64,000 nt of DNA from Gorsachius magnificus (lineage: Eukaryota; Chordata; Aves; Pelecaniformes; Ardeidae). The stretch spans positions 97,397,311 to 97,461,310 of the forward strand of contig CM067082.1 of the NCBI GenBank assembly GCA_034008185.1, written 5' to 3'. How positions within the stretch are numbered: position 1 is the stretch's first letter; every line of letters starts with the position of its first letter. The notes under the pieces were generated by a model. That model was not told where the DNA came from and searched no databases. It was given only the letters and a program-made list of their open reading frames with translations. This document shows positions 13,108 to 24,521 of the stretch, piece by piece. The translations under genes were made by a program, and so were the position numbers.

Positions 13108-13482
13108 TGTGGGTAGAAGGAGTCTCATGGATACTTTTCCCATCACATGTAAATTGGCTACAAGCCAACCACTTTATTCCATAAATATGACAGCTTAAGT
13201 GAGCTTTCTTTGAGCTCTCCCCGCTAGGCAGTGTGACTGCATAGTGGTGATCTCCCCTTGAGCTGGGATGCCTCTCAGGGTTGCTCCTCGAGGCAGAGAG
13301 ACCTTTTACCAATGGCATATCTTTGGTAAGTGACCAATATAATGCATAACCTTGTAGTATAGTAGCTTTGATTTTGTCTTGTCAGCAGTTGAACAGTTTT
13401 GAATCACTACTCGAATGATTGTGCTGCACAGCAATAGAGTGAACCTTGCCATAGACCTTTGTTAAGTCGCACTTTTACAACA
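13108..13482 (+). mobile_element. Solo LTR of an endogenous retrovirus
   Basis: A 375-bp block beginning TGTGGG and ending TACAACA, so it has the TG...CA termini of retroviral LTRs. It has a TATA-like CATAAATA at 13180-13187. Downstream is a less AT-rich stretch (GAGCTCTCCCCGCTAGGC, then GGGATGCCTCTCAGGGTTGC) as expected of R/U5, then a CTTTGGTAAGTGACC segment and several CpGs. From memory this matches an LTR family common in bird genomes; class and name are uncertain. No gag, pol or env sequence adjoins it, so it is probably a recombined solo LTR. The flanks AAAGT and TAATT do not match, so the ends may be a few bases off or the duplication lost. Confidence 0.7.
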
Positions 13483-16482
13483 TAATTTTCAAACCATTTC
13501 TTCTAATACTTTTGACAGTGGTTCTTTAAGCAAACTAAATCACTCATTTGTGATGCTTGCAAAGTTGCTAACAAACATTATATCCTTATACAGTATAGTG
13601 ATAATTTATGCATTGCTATGGTCCATTTGTAGAACATTTATGGACTTTGGTTTAAAATACGGCCCTCAGTTAAGCTTTCCATCTGAGAGAGCATAAATGG
13701 AAAGCCTTTTTCTGGTTGCAAAAGGAAGAAAATATTGGTATAGACACTGTCACATGGTATATGGAAAACCTGATTAGGCATGTGTTACTATAAAGTATTT
13801 TTTTCTCATCTTAAAATTCTCTACTGTCTGAGAGGTCTAATGCCATATAAAAAGAAACAGCACTTTGGGCACAGATAGTATAAGATGTCATAGGAATTAT
13901 TTTCTGAATATTTTCATATTTTTTCTGTACCACTTGTGCATTTTGTCAGATTTGAGTGTCACCCTCTTTCCCTGTTTCCTTGAAAATATATAAGTATAGC
14001 AATGAGATTTCCTTGTCCAAAGCAATGTTTCCAATCTACTAAAGCAGTACATTTTGATGCTACTTACATGAAATCTCTAGCATCTTTCTTAGGACCTCAG
14101 TTAAACAGCTCTTTTGCTTCTGAACTTGTTAAGTTTTGTGAAGAATGTTATGAAATCTGTAAAGCTAAGGATTCCATCCAAATTCCTGAGTACTGAATTG
14201 CACCTTGAGTTGCCTCTGTGACAACATGGAAGCAAAGACTCCTTAAAATATTTAAGTTCTTTTTGGTAGAATTTATATACATTTTACACCAAACAGCAAA
14301 ATTTTACTTGTGCATATGGTAGGCATTACAAAGTGATGGAAATGGAATAGTGCTTGGTGCCATTGTCAGGAATAAACTTTGTATTAGCTTGATGTGTTGC
14401 AGCATTGTAACATGAACATAAAGTCCCTAAAAGTTAGGATGCATAGAGAGGATCATGTAGCACTTGTTCTTCTGAAAGGTATGAGAAGATGAAAGAGGCA
14501 ACTCCAATTTTTTTTACATTTTGTGCTGTTTAAAAAATGAACAAACAAAGAAACAGCAGTATTTTCTCCATGTTGCTACCAAAATAGTTACTGATGCTCA
14601 AAGATCTTGGAAAGACCAACCAGTTGGCTTTCCCTCAGAACCCTGGAAGGGCTCTGGACCTTGTTAATGAGAGCTGAGGGAAGAACTAACCTTGGCAATC
14701 TCCTATCCTTCTGCCCTTGCAGATTTGCAACAAACACATTCATGCATATAGTTCACACTGAAAAAAGGTCAAATATGAGTTGATTTTGACATTTTATACT
14801 TGAATTCTTGCTATCACTTTGTGATTCTCTTTAGTCTGAAATGTACCACTACTATAATATCACCAGTTACAGATACATGCAATGTTCTTTAGGTAAAATA
14901 TATTGCTATCTGATTTTAATGCCACTAGTAAAAGAAGTTGCACATATCTGCCCCACTCTGTATGCCACATTGTCTTTTCCTTAATTAATTTTACTATTTT
15001 TTTAAAAAGTATGAATTCTGTCTTATGGCCAATGTGTACATGTTATCAAATAAGGCCTTGGTGAGGTTAACGGTGGAAGACTACAAAGTGGAAAAAATAG
15101 GCTATGTGAAACTCCCACAGGAATAAGAGTAATTAAAAAAGTTACAGAGGATCATGAAGCTCATTCCTTGTACAAGGTACTCCATGACTGAGTGTTTTAA
15201 TGAGCAACTTGGTATGTGAAGCTACAGCCTGGCAATAATCAAGGCATTGTGAAAGTGAGCTATGATAAATACAGGCAGTGCTTTGGAGCATATCAGTGTT
15301 TGCTAGTCACTGCTTATGAAACATACCTAATATGGTTTAGGGTTGAATGCTGTAAGATTTCAAATGAATCACGAATTCTGAAAAACACCAAATAAAATAA
15401 AGCCCAAACTTAGAAAAAAACCTGCTGGTTATTTTGTTTGCCAAGAGGGAGAAAATAATAGCTAGTTATGCACAATACAATTTTGAAGGACAATCTGATC
15501 ACAAAACACAAAGGGCTCTTGGGCTTGTGGAAAAAAGTATCTGCAAATCTACAAAGTATGCTCCTTCAGCAGTGCAGAATTATGTTTGTAGTCAAACTCT
15601 TTCATTAAAAGCACACTATTAAAAACATTTTGAGACAGTATTGTACACTTGAATGATGATATTTCTAATGAAAACGCATGCAGTCCTAAATCCAGACAGA
15701 GCATAGGTTTGTAAAGTGTGAGGAGGAATCAGGCTTTTGAAAAAGATTGGATGGCTGGCCACCCTGAAGAAATGTGAAGTGAAAGTAGCAATAACCAGCT
15801 TGAAAGATGCCATATTTTTAAATTAAGCTGTCATAAAGTGATGATTTCTGGCAATTCAAGGCAGGAAATTCTTTATAATTTCTGTAGTTTTCATGAAGGT
15901 GTTAAGAAAATAAAACTACAAGCCTAGAAGTTAATTCAGCACACATATCAACTTGTATCAAAATGATTAAAAGGTTGGGAACAAAAGGTAACTAAAGGAA
16001 ATATTGTGTCATGTAATATTGATGATCTACAATTACATAAAATAGTTTGATATCTTTTTGACTGCTATAGAAGCATTACAGGTATTCAGCTTTTTATTCA
16101 TGTTCCCACTGACTAATCTGCAGGGTCTATTTACAAGTTAAAGAAACCCTAAAGTATTGATGAGAGATCATGTCCCAAAAATTTGAATGTGTCATTTGTC
16201 AAGATATTCAGGTAAATTCAGCCACTCAGTTCCTGAGAAATTTTAAAATATATTTCTGCTCCAGATTGGAACATTGTCTCCACTCAAGCTCATTTCTTTT
16301 GCCAAAAAAAAATAATTCCAGTATTCTTTCCTTAAGACACATCAGTGTACTTTAATTTGGAAACCTTATATATGTTTACGTGCATATAGTGTGTGCATAC
16401 ATACAATACCTTTATATACATTATTTAATATAATTTATTCAGCATGCAGATAAGTGAAATGTTAGTTAAAATTCAAATAAAA

Positions 16483-16530
16483 ATGAAGCATTTCTGTCAT
16501 GAAGCATTTCTGTAATGAAACATTTCTGTC
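16483..16530 (+). repeat. Three tandem copies of a 16-bp unit
   Basis: ATGAAGCATTTCTGTC (16483-16498) is followed by a copy ending GTA (16499-16514) and a copy reading ATGAAACATTTCTGTC (16515-16530). Each later copy differs from the first by a single base, so this is a young minisatellite-like triplication. Confidence 0.92.
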
Positions 16531-16681
16531 AAAAATTCTTTAAACCACTGTTCTTTAAGAAAACCGTTAACTGCAGCAGAAAGCAATTTCATCAGCAATA
16601 TTTAACTACTCCTAGTTGGTAAACAAATTGTTGTTAGAAGGAATAGGAATAGAATGTTAGGTAGATTTGATTACTTTTTCC

Positions 16682-16719
16682 TTTTTTTTTTTTTTTTTTT
16701 GTTTTTTTTTGTTTTTTTT
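16682..16719 (+). repeat. Interrupted poly-T tract
   Basis: T19, G, T9, G, T8. On the minus strand this gives spurious lysine-rich frames. It could be the poly-A tail of a minus-strand retrocopy, but no gene-like sequence lies beside it. Confidence 0.85.
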
Positions 16720-16913
16720 GTAAATGGCCAAAATAGAGCTATTTGACACGTTATTTGACACGTAGAAAACTGGCCATTTTTTTTCCTTAAGTCCTCTGAT
16801 AAGTGAATTTTGGATGGTCTGTACAGATTGTTTCCAGGAGTTTTCCTGAAACTTGAAACCTGCTTGGAACAACATAAACCCACAAACAACAAAACTTACA
16901 TTGTCAGTCTAAG

Positions 16914-16988
16914 TCTGGTTGGACCAGATGACCTCCAGAGGTCCCTTCCAACCTCAACCATTCTGTGACACTGTGATTCTGTGATTCT
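16914..16988 (+). mobile_element. CR1 LINE 3' tail, extremely 5'-truncated
   Basis: About 75 bp of CR1 3' UTR: GGTTGGACCAGATGACC, then GAGGTCCCTTCCAACC, then the terminal repeats ATTCTGTG, ACACTGTG and ATTCTGTG. No ORF2 sequence remains. Such very short copies are typical of abortive CR1 reverse transcription. Confidence 0.92.
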
Positions 16989-19917
16989 TAACTCAACTTA
17001 AATGGTAACAACTGATTTTGTATCACCCTAGAATCCTAACTGCAGGCTGAAAGGAAAACTGTATGCCTTAGATGCTTTGCACCTGAATAAAAATATTTGC
17101 TTGGCACTTTTCTCTTAGGACTAATGTTTAGGCTAGAATCATTCACTAACAAGTTTTACACTGGACAGTCTTTATTCTTCAAATGAGGAACAATGCTCAT
17201 AAGGTAGGGAAATAGTTTGAATGGTCTATAATTGCTTGTCAAAATCTGATATTAATGTCTTCTGGCTAGTTGTGATAAAATCTACAACAATCGCATTTTC
17301 TGAAGTTGAATGTAATTCTCTTTTTAAAAATGAATTGTCTCTTTTTTCAGGGAGATATGTGTGTGTATGTGGACTGTAGTGGAAGTGTAGTTATTTTGTT
17401 ATTTTCCAACTTGGCAAACAACTGCTTTTCCAATGTTTTACCAAAAGAAAAGGGGGAAAGAGACCCAGGTATGCTGCTTGAAGTTTAAGTATTTAGAGTT
17501 CTGATCACAAAGTGAAGATTAACAGCATTCTGATTTTATCCCATGAAAAATCCAAATGTGATGGAAGAGGACATAGGCATCAATCCAAACCAAAAGCACA
17601 TCAGAAAGCAAGGTAACTTCAGACATGAGTTTAAGATGTCTGAATACACATTGATGTAATTACACTCAATAATTATGAACATGTTACAGAATATTATCAA
17701 GAAATATTTCATACAGAAAAAACTTTGGCAGAATTTCATTACTAAAAAGAGCCTAGTTTCTATAGGGCTTTCAGATCTGAAATGCAGTATATACTTTTGT
17801 AATGGCTCCAGGGTTCTTAATGATTGCTCTTCAAGGAATAAAGGAGAGATTTTTAAGGGCAGTGATACTGTGTCCAGTAACTGGATTTTCATCGTTCCAA
17901 TGTGAAGTTTAAGAAGCATTTAACTGTCATGATTCTGTTGATAAAATAGTGAAAAAAGGAATAATAATAATAATAGTGCTAAACATCTCAAGTTAAATAG
18001 AGCTGTTTTCATGCAGAATGATTCCAAAGCACTTTAAAAACATTTCTCCATGTGAAGCTCAGACCACTCTGGTATCTATTGTATACTGTGTGAAAAGCAT
18101 TTGGTTTACATTGTGGATGTTATATCTCAAATGAAATGTTCTCAGTAGTACAACAACCCAAATAGCAAGACAGTTAAGATATAGTACTTTTTAAACTTAA
18201 AAGAACGGTATTGAGTATCTACTCAATTCTCTCCACTACACTAAAATTAATACTAATAAGAAATACAAGACATAATCTTATGCTGTCAGTATCAAGTATT
18301 ATTCAAAGGGCAGCCTCTGTAACAAACTGTTTTTCTTAGCCCTTTCAAGCATTCACATCTTAGCAGATGGCCCAGAAAAAACATGGTCTTGCTGCAATAG
18401 GTCTGTGAAATTTTTCTATAAATATATGTGATATAATTTTCTTAGATTAAAATGAGTGAGATTACATGTACCTCAAATAGTACAATGCCAAAGCTGAAAG
18501 GAATGAAAGTTTACTTCTGTGGCCATATTCTGAATACCATCTATTTTCCCATTGTAACTGGAAACAAAAAGTAGAAATGTCCCATTTCTACAGATTAATA
18601 TCAAGGGTGAAATAAGGCTTCTGGGTAAGCCACCATTTCATTATGATAATTTCAAAATATGCATTTTTAAAAAAATCATCTTTGTTGCTTTTAAATATCT
18701 TAAGATTGTGTTAAAAAGATGTTAATAAAATTTCTTAATAATCAAAATTATTTAAAGCAATGTCATGATATTTTATTGTACAGAGCATACTTACTCAAAA
18801 ATTCCAAGTCAGGAGTTGCATTGAAACTTGCTCATTAGTTCTGTTTCCAGCTACTGAACCTTTCATAAATAACATTGTATCAAAATAAAGAAAAAAACCC
18901 ACAACAACCCAGAAACAAACAGAAAAAAAACTAGCAAAAGGGCCAAGCCTCATGAAGTGAAGTGCAAAATGTGATGAAAGCCAGAAGAAAAAGACCATTT
19001 CTCAGTGGTTTACTTCTCCTGCAAATGTTGCTCTTCTCTTTATTTTGTGTTTCAGTTTCAGATGGATGTGTTGCTCCTTGTATTTTGAGTGAATATTTGT
19101 GGAATATGTGGAGTTTGTTTTAGTATGTGTGAAAGAGCTTATTTTTAAATAACAGAATGCACAAAATCATTAAAAAGAGTATTTAGCATGCTATTGCAAG
19201 GACATATTTGAACTAAATCACAAAATATTGCTCTTATATTTACAGATGTGTCTGAACAATTTCCAGAAATGCAAAAGGGATGAGTTTTGCTCAAAGGAGA
19301 TTACAATCTTATATAGAAAAGATCTAACTGTATGAAATATAGATGTTAGAAAACCCCAACTATAATAACTTAATTTTGATGGTGTAATGATAATAAAAAT
19401 CCACTTTTATAACATTTTCCATGTTTTCTGTTGCAGTATTGAAAAAAAGAAAAAATATTATAAAAAATTATCAAAAACACTCTTTAGAAACAGCATAATG
19501 GATAAAACTAATATGAAGTGTTATTAGGAATTTTTGTGATGACTGAAATCAAAGAGAATATTTTAGAAATTATTTTTGTGTATGGAAATTTTAAAATTTA
19601 AATATATTTGGCATAGGAACTGATCTTTGAAACTAGTGTTTTATTAATTTCAGCTGTCTGCAAGGGACATGTTTTGAAATTATACAAATAATATCTTTGA
19701 GTACCTTACCTGAAATGAAAAAGAAGGGGACTAAGAAGAAAAGGGAATGCTTAAACAGAGTCTGAAGTACTTAGATCACAGTTATGAACAGAAATACAAG
19801 GTAAGATGTCTTAATAAATTTATTGTCATTCAATAATATGTCATATAGTTAAAGCTATTCTACCTGATGCATTACTAAAATCAATTACAAGTAGAGGTTG
19901 TTTGACATGTAACATCC
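16989..19917. other. Unique AT-rich non-coding DNA
   Basis: No gene or transposon is recognised. A short (ATA)n run lies at 17961-17975. A 127-codon minus frame at 17536-17919 has strongly hydrophobic, AT-driven composition and no recognisable family. Confidence 0.65.
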
Positions 19918-20004
19918 TCTAGGTGAACCTGCTTTAGCAGGAGGGTTGGACTAGATGATCTCCGGAGGTCCCTTCCAACCCTTGCCATTATGTGATTCTG
20001 TGAC
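19918..20004 (+). mobile_element. CR1 LINE 3' tail, extremely 5'-truncated
   Basis: About 87 bp of CR1 3' UTR. The words GAACCTGCTTTAGCAGG and GGTTGGACTAGATGATCTCC are the same as in the 3' UTR of the long CR1 at 55.0 kb, so the two belong to the same or a close subfamily. It ends in ATTATGTG and ATTCTGTG, followed by a T run. Confidence 0.93.
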
Positions 20005-21059
20005 CTTTTTTTTAGTTATGGAAAATTAAATCAGGAAAGAAGAAAGTAAAGTTTTACAAGGAAAACAAATCTTATTATTTCATGTTCTTCAAAACATTTG
20101 TGACCTGTTGGGACAACCCACTGAAAGATTCTGACTCTGAGCCTGTCGGTCAGCAGGATCTCTTCTGAGGGGTACCAGTTTTGATGGTCTGAGTTCTCCT
20201 TTTTGTCCATTCCTGTCAGATGGATAGTACTCACAGGCAGATGTACTCAGGTGTGTACTTAAGCAAACAGCAAGTGGAGCCTAAAGCCCAAAGAAAGGAA
20301 TATTTAGGTCACACCTTGTTGAATGAGTACATATTGATTCATGCTTGTGTATGACATGACTGTTTTTATTGTGTTGGATCTACTGTTGCTGTGTGAAATG
20401 TCAATCACTTTATCCTTATTTCCAGATGTAGAAGACAACAAGTTAACAAGTTTGGGCAGCTACCTGCAGTGACTGTATTTGGCTGTCAAACTAACACAAA
20501 AGCATTTCAATTTGCCTTTAAAACACTTCTAAAACCATACAGTGTATAGTTTGAAAGACACACCTTAGAATCCAGAATCTAGCTGATCACCATAGATATT
20601 TCTGGGTCTAATAATATCTTTCTTCCCCTTTTAAAATCAGGCACAGTTTACAATTATGGCCAAAAATCAAAATGTAAGAGTTATATGTATTACTTAAATC
20701 ATGCATAGATGAGAATAGAAACATAATTTTTTTCAGGCAATGGGGTTTCTTCTTACTGAAAAATTTGAGGTAAGACAGTTAATATTTCTGTATGTGTCAA
20801 ATGTGAGGAATTTAAAATAAGAAATCTATACTAAACTATGCTTTATTGAATTTAAATCCTTATACTTGCAACAGGCAGGAAAAACAAATAATAAATTATT
20901 TTCAAACATGTTAGGAGGAGAAAAGTTGGCCTCAGAGGCAAAAAAAAGTAAATAACTATTTTGTATCTATATTCATTATAGAGAAGCTTGGAAGATTTCA
21001 CCATTGGATCTAATCTTAATAAGGGATATATTGGAGAACAGTGCAAATCAAAAGTGTGG
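20005..21059. other. Unique AT-rich non-coding DNA
   Basis: No gene, transposon or regulatory structure is recognised. Confidence 0.65.
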
Positions 21060-22140
21060 CAGAGGAGTTCATAGAACAAAATGACAAATAAACAGGAGAC
21101 CCCAGAGTTCTAAGAGAAAGGAGGCAAGCAAGACCTGAAACAAAAATATCCTCAGTGCCAAAGGACTAGAATGTAGCAAAATGTAATGACAGCTTTTAAA
21201 GCATAGTGAAGGAAAGTGGTGGAATTTGCAAATCCATAAGTCTGACATCCAGGAAACATTAGAAACTCTTCTAAAGGATATTGAGTTTACATTAGTATGC
21301 AATTTATTATTAATTAAAAAAATCAGGAATATTACATAACTCAGAAAAATCAGCAAGGCAAGTAGCATCTCACAAATAATGCATTATTTCAAAACACTCT
21401 GTGTGTCTAACTGGTATTCCAAAAGGCACTTAACCATTATAGAAAGATAGCACAATATTTAGCAACTGCATAATAAAATGGAGAAGAGTTTAATATGTTT
21501 AAAATGTGAAGTAAGTTATGTTCCCATATGCATGTATAAATTATCTTAGTTTTGAGCTTACTCCAAGGATGGAGTACGAGTTTGCTGTTGTGATTTGTGA
21601 TAGAAACCTTGATGCTGAAGCTTGTATGACAGACTTATTTTCATTAACTCTGACCCCTTCTGCCCCTTAGTAATTGCTAGAAAAGCAATTCATGCTGCAT
21701 TTGCTATTTGAATACTGCAGGAATACTTCTGGTCTCCATTTTTCCCTCTGTGGAAATAGGACAGAAAAAGGTGTCAAGAAAAATACAGCCACAGACTGTG
21801 TCCTTTATAAGAAATGAAAAAAACCCCCAAACCTCAAGTTTTTCAGTCTATAAAAATAGACAGCTTAGTGGGGCTATGCTAGAGGTCTATCAAATCAAGA
21901 GAAACGTAGAGAAGGTAATAGGGACAGCTGTTCATTTTCTCTTCTTGTACAAGAACTAGAGGTGCTCCAGTACCATATAGCAACCTCCTCTAAACAGACA
22001 AAATGCATATTTAAGTTGTGAGGTTCTTTACCAGAAAGCTTTAAATGCCAGAAGTTGCCAGAGCTTAAGAAAACATTCGAAAAAATAGAGTTGGAGGGCT
22101 ATTTCTTCCAATTATTAATTACAAAAACATCACCTCTATT
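21060..22140 (+). mobile_element. Ancient CR1-group LINE ORF2 relic
   Basis: A heavily decayed CR1 copy of an older lineage than those at 6, 38 and 51 kb. Landmarks appear in the order of CR1 ORF2. CATAAGTCTGACATCCAG (about 21235) fits the RT region near 'RP(V/I)SLTS'. GAATACTGCAGGAATACTTCTGG (about 21711-21733) fits 'EYCVQFW'. ATGCTAGAGGTCTATCAAATC (about 21876) fits 'M(I)EVYKI'. GTACAAGAACTAGAGGTG (about 21947) fits 'TQELE/TRELG'. GAGCTTAAGAAAACATTCG (about 22061) fits the C-terminal 'ELKK.F' stretch. Stops and frame changes occur throughout. Boundaries are approximate. The match is from memory of amniote CR1 consensus sequences. Confidence 0.65.
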
Positions 22141-24461
22141 TCGAGAAAAGTCAGAGCCACAAGTCACAGGAGCCTGGGCATAGAGCTATAGCTTTGGGTT
22201 TAGAGCTTCAGCGATTAGACATTATCATGCTAAATGGACCTGAGTCTTACCTGGGACAGATGTTTTTATGCTTAATTATATGTACACTGTGTTAAAAAGA
22301 GGAAAAGCTTGCTAGTTTGTATTGCACTGAAATATAGTGTAGATGTTTTACTGGGTTTTATGTGCAGAATTTCCTTTGCTTACAGCAATTCAAGCAGGCA
22401 GGGAAGACAGCTTTATCACCTCTGTACTTTGTTTAAGAGTGCACCCTATTTAGCACTTCTATTTGGGATCACGTGAGTGCTGGCAAATACGTCTCCAGTC
22501 TGAGCTACGGAGGAACAGAAAATAATTCTATTGATGGCTTTAGGAAGAAAAAGTAGCCTTGAAGTGCCAATTAGCAGAACTAATGAGACAGTATTTGTTT
22601 GTCTACATATTGCTGAAAAGCCTCAGTTGGATTCTAGTATGTCTTTAAATGGCACCTACATATGGGCCATGTGTTGAAAGCATATTTTTTTTATTGAAAA
22701 GGTGTCATCACATTACTGAGAAAAGAGACAACTATTTCTGTGTTATCAGTGGAGAAAGACAAAAGTTATAGCTTCTGAATGGAACTGAATAATCTGTCAG
22801 AAAATCCTTTCAGGGTTCTTTAAATAACTGTCAAGTTATTCTGTTATGAAAGACCATTTTTGTTTAATGAGAAAATATATTTTGTTACCTTCATGGCCTT
22901 AAAAGAGTTAAACTAAGACTGGTGAGAGATTTCAACTACCAAAATCTGACTGAAAGAAATAATATTCTGCAGAAGTTACATGAAATTTTAAAATAGTGCA
23001 AGTGCCATACACAGATTAAACTTGATTATTGGTGGTGACAATTAACCCCACATGTCTTTAGCCTCCCTGAATATAAACCGCACCAAAAAAAATCAGTGTT
23101 TATCTGTGTTTTAGACTATACTTTTTACCTTTCTGTCATTTGTAATGAACTGCATCCACACTGTCTACAAACACATCTGTTCTAAATCAGCATGCATTCT
23201 GAAATTAACAAACCCCATGGTCTGGGAATATAAATCTAAGATGAAGTCAGCAGTTAGATTTGGATACATTTAGTCGATTATTGTAGCTTACTAGAACCCA
23301 TATACTTGATGAAATGGCTTCCTGTTGGTCTGTATGTTTTATAGCATTTTTTAAAGGAGTTTTGTGACATTAACTGTTTTCAAATAAAAACATTGGTCTG
23401 TGCATTGTTGAAGGTCACAGACTACCATGTAGAAATTGACTTGGTTTCAGGTGGGGCTCGGTAGAGGATGAATGTATGTGTGTATGCATGTATAAGTGTA
23501 AGGGTGGGAACGGGACCCTAAGGATCCAATATTTGCTATACTTTTATGAAAGTGTGGCAGCATGTCAATAAGATGTTGAAAGTGATTTGTTGTGTGGAAC
23601 ACTATTGTTCAAGGATAAGCCTCAGAATCAGTGGCTGAAAAAATAATAATTTTCAAGTGCTTTAATTTTAGCGTAAATTACAAATAGTGCCATTTACAAG
23701 CAGAAGTTTACAGATGGTTATGAAGCAAGACAGAATTATCTTCTATCTTTTTTCTCCCCCCTTCTTTTTTGTAATATTTATAGTCCTAATTTCAAGACAT
23801 ATTGACAAATTATTGGACACTTTTAACTAGAATAGTTATTTAAAAATCATCAAACAAAAGTATCAGCATATGTTGCCTGGGTCCTGATAGTAATTTCTTG
23901 CCATCTATCATTTGCCATACTTGCTAATGATGTGATTCTCAAATCCTAATCACTGTTCACAGTTATTAACGTTCTCATAGAAATTTGTGTCTGTGCAGAG
24001 GTTAGAACAAGGACGACAAACCACTTACTGTCTACATACATCATAAAAGAATTCTGCTGAACAATTATTTTAATGCCTGTTCATGTTAGGCATTGCCCTA
24101 AGTCATCTTTGTTTGGAGAAATCAACAAGACCAAGAACTATTTTTACATTATTGTAAGGCTTTTCTGTGGATTTTTTCAGGAGGTACTTAAACAAAAATT
24201 GTATCCACGGGTAGGTAGGTTGAATTGTTACATAAGGAACCTGAAGTTTAAGCTCATACAGATCATATAGACGGATATGAAATTAGATGATTGAGCTTTC
24301 AAACAGGGTTTGGGGAAGCTTGTATACATACAAAGGTGAAAAGAGTAGGGAACAATAGGCAAGTTTATTTAAGGTGTTGTTAGGAAGCATTGCACCCATG
24401 TAATTCAGGTTTTTCATTGTCTAACTTCTTAGTACCAGACCTGAAAATGCTGCCATTTGCC

Positions 24462-24521
24462 GGTTTCATTCAGTTGGTTTCCCCATTTGTAAAAAGAGGA
24501 GGACAATATTTCAAGTTCCCA
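24462..24521 (+). mobile_element. MIR-like SINE relic
   Basis: The stretch containing CAGTTGGTTTCCCCATTTG then TAAAAAGAGGAGGACAATA resembles the conserved 3' half of MIR-type amniote SINEs (CTCAGTTTCCTCATCTG, TAAAATGGGGATAATA). Only about 60 bp is recognisable and there is no A/B-box region, so this is a tentative ancient relic. Confidence 0.4.

Larger units (their letters stand above)
13483..16913. other. Unique AT-rich non-coding DNA
   Basis: No gene or transposon is recognised. It holds the 16-bp tandem repeat at 16483-16530, the interrupted poly-T at 16682-16719 and a 12-bp doublet, ATTTGACACGTT/A, at 16741-16764. The 64-codon frame at 14002-14196 has no recognisable domain. Confidence 0.65.

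Noticed and set aside
16657..16892. Lysine-rich minus-strand frames
   Set aside because: Produced by the interrupted poly-T tract.
17536..17919. 127-codon minus-strand frame
   Set aside because: Hydrophobic, AT-driven composition with no recognisable domain, splice site or start context; expected by chance in AT-rich DNA.
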